A stretch of 37,187 bases of DNA from Chloroflexota bacterium (GTDB taxonomy: Bacteria > Chloroflexota > Anaerolineae > Promineifilales > Promineifilaceae), in the NCBI GenBank assembly GCA_024275635.1, contig JAJRYT010000222.1, positions 1 to 37,187 on the forward strand, given 5' to 3'. Shown here one piece after another: positions 33,879 through 37,187 of this stretch. The notes beneath the pieces were generated by a model. That model was not told the origin of the DNA. It made no database searches and worked only from the letters and a program-made list of their open reading frames with translations. Each line of letters opens with the position of its first letter. Within the stretch, counting starts at the first letter, position 1. Both the position numbers and the translations under genes were made by a program.

Positions 33879-36800
33879 ATGACGAACCAATCAAGAAATT
33901 TCACATTCCTAAATTCTTCGCGAGGCGCAGCGATTGTTTTATCTTTTGCATTACTCGCAGCGCTCATCGCCCTGTTTCATTTCACCTCCAATGCCGCCGC
34001 CGTACAAGGGCGCTTCGCGTATTGGCAGCTGGATGAAACCAGCGGTTCCACCTATGCCGATTATGACGGCGTGCTGGATGGCGCCTGCGCCGGAGCCTGC
34101 CCCACCCCCGCCACCGGCGGCCAGGTGAACGGCGCCCAGGCGTTTGACGGCAGCAGCGCCGGCATCACTGTCACCGCCGATTCGATCATGGATTGGGGCG
34201 TCAGCGACAGTTTTTCCATTGAGTTATGGGTCAAAGGCGATCCGGGGTTAAGCTGCGCGACGGTTGATGAAATTCTTGTGGGCCGCGCCGACAGCGGCGC
34301 CGGAACCGGCTACTGGGCGCTGGGATGTACCGCCGGGACGGGAACAGCCAATTTCCAACTGCGTGACTCGAACAATGTCAGCATAACCCTACCGAGCAGC
34401 CGAGTAATTACAGATGGATTGTGGCATCACATCGTCGGCACGCGCGATGGCGTGAATGATGTCAATTATCTCACGGTTGACGGGACCGATGTGGTCTCAA
34501 TCACGCAAAATTATACGGGCGCGTTGGCGCCGAGTACGGCCGTTCTCAGCTTCGGCCATTTGGAATCCAGCGCTTATTTCAAGGGCGCATTAGACGAAGT
34601 GGCCCTGTACAACGGCATGATCTCCAACACCGACGCCCTGACCCATTACTACCTGGGACGGGGCTACGCTGCCAGCTGCGACACCCCGGTCGCCGTCATG
34701 CCGCTGGGCAATTCGATCACCAAGGGGTATGGAACGGGTACACCCAACACCTCTCCCTACAATTTCGGCTATAGACGGCCGTTATACATCTCCATGACCA
34801 ACGCCAACTACTCCTTCGACTTTGTGGGCAGTCTGTCCAGCGGCAGTCTAGCGACCGGGCCTACTTTCGATTATGATCACGAGGGACACGCGGGCTACCG
34901 CGCCGACCTGTTAGCCACTGAAGTCATCAGCTACCTGACAGTTAATCCGGCCGAGGTCATCCTGCTGCACATCGGCACCAACGACATCGCCCAGGGACAG
35001 GGCTTCAGCGTCGCCGACGTGGAAACCATCCTGGACAACATTGACAGCGTGGATAAAAACGCCGCCGTCATCCTGGCCCAAATCATTGACGAGGATCCCA
35101 GCGACTCCAACTACACCGACGTCACCCCCTTCAATACCAATTTAGTCGCCATGGCCCAAAGCCGCATCGCCAATGGCGACAAAATCATCCTGGTAGACCA
35201 GCAAAGCGCTCTGAACTACACGACAGACATGTTCGACTGGCTGCATCCTAACGAAGGCGGCTATGACAAAATGGCCGCCGCCTGGCTGGGCGCGCTGAAC
35301 TCTTTCATGCCGGTTTGCGATACGCCAACCATCGTATCCACGCCGGTGACGGAAGTGCTGGTGGACCAACCCTACACCTACGACGTGAACGCCACCGGCT
35401 ACCCCACGCCGACCTATTCGCTGCTGATCAGTCCTACCGGCATGACCATCAACAGCGCCAGCGGCGTGGTATTCTGGACGCCCAACAGCAGCCAGGTCGG
35501 CCCCCACTCAGTTGAAGTGCAGGCGACCAACGTCGTTGGCTCCGACTCGCAGTTTTACACCCTTTCCGTCGTCCAGGCGCCGACCATCACCTCCGCGCCG
35601 GTCACGACGGGGACGATAAACGTACCGTACAGCTATGACGTCGCCGCTTCCGGCTATCCCACGCCCACCTACAGCTTAACCATCACCCCCACCGGCATGA
35701 CGATTGACTCCGCCAACGGCTTAATTTCCTGGACGCCCACCAGCAGCGGCGCGTTCAGCGTGACGGTGCAGGCCGCCAATTCGCAGGGGACAGCCAGCCA
35801 GGCGTTCACTATCAACGTGACGGAACCGCTCGTCTGTCTGGCGCCCGATCCCATCGCTTACTGGCAGCTCGACGAAACCGGCGGGACGACGTTCGCCGAC
35901 CCGATCAATGGCAACGACGCCAGCTGCAGCGGCGCCGGCTGCCCCGCCTACGCCACCGGCCGCGTGAATGGGGCGCGCAGTTTTGACGGCGTGAATGACG
36001 GGCTGGACGTGGCCGACAATGCCAGCCTGGACTGGAGCAGCGGGAGCAGTTTCACCATTCAAGCCTGGGTGAAAACGACGCAGAGCTGTGCGGGGAACAA
36101 GGTTTATATCGGCAAATACCGGTCTGGCCCCGGCGAGGGGGATTGGTGGCTGGGCTGTGGCAATGATAACAATGAAGCTGTATTCTACTTGCGCGATTCC
36201 AACAACACAGCTTATTCGCTTAAGGGAACGACGGCCATTAACGACGGTAATTGGCATCACCTGGTAGCGGTACAGGACGCCGGTCTGGGCAAAAACCAAC
36301 TGTATGTGGATGGGGTGGAAGAAGTGGCAGTCTCCACCGCGTACACCGGAAATTTTGCCAATACGCAGCCGTTGACGATTGGCTATTTTGTTAATTCGTA
36401 CTACGTGAATGGAGTGATTGATGAAGTGGCGATACACGGCCGTGCCCTCACCGCCGCCGAGATTCAATACCATTACAACAACGGCCAAGCCAGCATGGAT
36501 TACTGCACCCTGGCCGCGCCCAGCATCTTCTCTGCCCCGGTAACAAGCGGCGCTGTCGGCAGCGCCTACAATTACCAGATACAGGCTGGCGGCCATCCCG
36601 GCCCGACATACAGCTTAACTATCACGCCCACCGGCATGACCATCAATGCCAACACAGGCTTGATTTCCTGGACGCCCGCCAGCGACGGCAACTTCAACGT
36701 CTCCGTGCAGGCTAGCAATTCCGAGGGCAATGACAGCCAGAACTTCACCATCCAGGTCGCTGTCGCGCCCACCATCACCTCCACGCCGGTGACGACGGCC

Positions 36801-37187
36801 TACGCCGGGCAGCCTTACAGCTATGACGTGAACGCCTCCGGCACGCCGGCCCCAACTTTCAGCCTGATCGCCAAACCAACGGGCATGACGATTGACGCCA
36901 ACACCGGCGTCATCTCCTGGACGCCGGCGACCAATCAGTTAGGCCAGAACGCGGTGGAAGTGCAGGCCAGCAACTCGCAGGGCAGCAATAATCAAACTTT
37001 TACGGTTTACGTCAATGGGCCGCCGACGATCACCTCCGCGCCGGTAACGGCCGTTACCCTGGGCAATGCCTACAGCTATGACGTAGACGCCGCCGGCTAT
37101 CCTGCCCCCACCTACAGCCTGACCATCACGCCCACCGGCATGACGATTAACCCCAACAGCGGCTTGATTTCCTGGACGCCGACCAGC
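33879..37187 (+). CDS. Giant exported LamG / SGNH-esterase / He_PIG repeat protein (3' end outside window)
   Basis: The frame is open from the ATG at 33879 to the window end (1103 codons), with an excellent GAGGAG six bases upstream. A hydrophobic signal segment lies at about 17-40. Domains in order: LamG/concanavalin-like (48-263), SGNH hydrolase (270-475), two He_PIG Ig-like repeats (482-655), a second LamG (658-865), then at least three more He_PIG repeats to the end. The SGNH catalytic residues are S279 in PLGNSITKG, N368 in HIGTNDI, and D453/H456 in DWLHPNEGG. The first block reads GNS rather than the usual GDS. The last repeats are alike at DNA level (PTGMTI...GLISWTP). It is likely a cell-surface or secreted carbohydrate esterase/adhesin acting on a glycan. 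Confidence 0.9.
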   Translation, partial: MTNQSRNFTFLNSSRGAAIVLSFALLAALIALFHFTSNAAAVQGRFAYWQLDETSGSTYADYDGVLDGACAGACPTPATGGQVNGAQAFDGSSAGITVTADSIMDWGVSDSFSIELWVKGDPGLSCATVDEILVGRADSGAGTGYWALGCTAGTGTANFQLRDSNNVSITLPSSRVITDGLWHHIVGTRDGVNDVNYLTVDGTDVVSITQNYTGALAPSTAVLSFGHLESSAYFKGALDEVALYNGMISNTDALTHYYLGRGYAASCDTPVAVMPLGNSITKGYGTGTPNTSPYNFGYRRPLYISMTNANYSFDFVGSLSSGSLATGPTFDYDHEGHAGYRADLLATEVISYLTVNPAEVILLHIGTNDIAQGQGFSVADVETILDNIDSVDKNAAVILAQIIDEDPSDSNYTDVTPFNTNLVAMAQSRIANGDKIILVDQQSALNYTTDMFDWLHPNEGGYDKMAAAWLGALNSFMPVCDTPTIVSTPVTEVLVDQPYTYDVNATGYPTPTYSLLISPTGMTINSASGVVFWTPNSSQVGPHSVEVQATNVVGSDSQFYTLSVVQAPTITSAPVTTGTINVPYSYDVAASGYPTPTYSLTITPTGMTIDSANGLISWTPTSSGAFSVTVQAANSQGTASQAFTINVTEPLVCLAPDPIAYWQLDETGGTTFADPINGNDASCSGAGCPAYATGRVNGARSFDGVNDGLDVADNASLDWSSGSSFTIQAWVKTTQSCAGNKVYIGKYRSGPGEGDWWLGCGNDNNEAVFYLRDSNNTAYSLKGTTAINDGNWHHLVAVQDAGLGKNQLYVDGVEEVAVSTAYTGNFANTQPLTIGYFVNSYYVNGVIDEVAIHGRALTAAEIQYHYNNGQASMDYCTLAAPSIFSAPVTSGAVGSAYNYQIQAGGHPGPTYSLTITPTGMTINANTGLISWTPASDGNFNVSVQASNSEGNDSQNFTIQVAVAPTITSTPVTTAYAGQPYSYDVNASGTPAPTFSLIAKPTGMTIDANTGVISWTPATNQLGQNAVEVQASNSQGSNNQTFTVYVNGPPTITSAPVTAVTLGNAYSYDVDAAGYPAPTYSLTITPTGMTINPNSGLISWTPTS

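Overview
The window looks like a chromosomal stretch of a GC-rich, probably filamentous Chloroflexota (Anaerolineae/Ardenticatenia-like) bacterium. That placement is an inference from gene types and style: a huge CRISPR array, GT-B glycosyltransferases, a coiled-coil protein, SelB, He_PIG/LamG surface proteins, and two repeat habits. One habit is the palindrome ACGGCCGT, which I counted by eye about 50 times outside the array. The other is a set of heptanucleotide 'stuttering' inverted repeats at gene boundaries. No rRNA or tRNA gene was seen to settle the taxonomy.

Layout. (1) 2-8795: the end of a CRISPR-Cas locus, with cas1 (missing only its first few codons), cas2, a leader of about 300 bp, and an unbroken array of 98 repeats of 37 bp with 97 spacers of 34-38 nt. 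Effector genes, if present, lie upstream of the window. (2) 8796-10064: a tyrosine recombinase directly after the last repeat, preceded by a perfect 9-bp inverted repeat and a leaderless-type promoter. (3) 10124-12464, minus strand: two overlapping GT4-type glycosyltransferase genes. (4) 12620-15810: a long cysteine-free coiled-coil protein, then selB. (5) 15811-16740: a 930-bp gene-free stretch rich in inverted repeats. (6) 16741-37187: one long co-directional locus for a surface glycan or glycoconjugate.

In order, the glycan locus holds a Wzt-type ABC ATPase, a QueC-like PP-loop protein, a GMC flavoprotein dehydrogenase, a fused four-cluster ferredoxin/membrane-anchor protein, a hexapeptide acyltransferase, a sulfotransferase, a GT2 glycosyltransferase, a second acyltransferase, a secreted DUF4038 glycoside-hydrolase-like protein, a second GT2, CDP-glucose synthesis genes (rfbF, rfbG and an RmlC-like epimerase), a second DUF4038-like protein without a signal peptide, a COG4091-type NAD(P)-dependent oxidoreductase, and a giant exported LamG/SGNH/He_PIG protein that runs off the window. 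Many of these genes overlap or are tightly spaced and should be co-transcribed. The likely common task is to make a CDP-6-deoxy-type sugar, transfer sugars, decorate them with acyl and sulfate groups, export the product, and modify or bind it at the surface.

The most unusual part is the redox block at 18082-22502. It puts a PP-loop enzyme, a GMC oxidoreductase and a quinone-reductase-like membrane protein, with no molybdopterin subunit, inside a glycan operon. I regard it as the best candidate here for an undescribed system. Two copies of an 89-bp repeat in the same orientation (15853-15941 and 32482-32570, 84/89 identical) bracket most of this locus.
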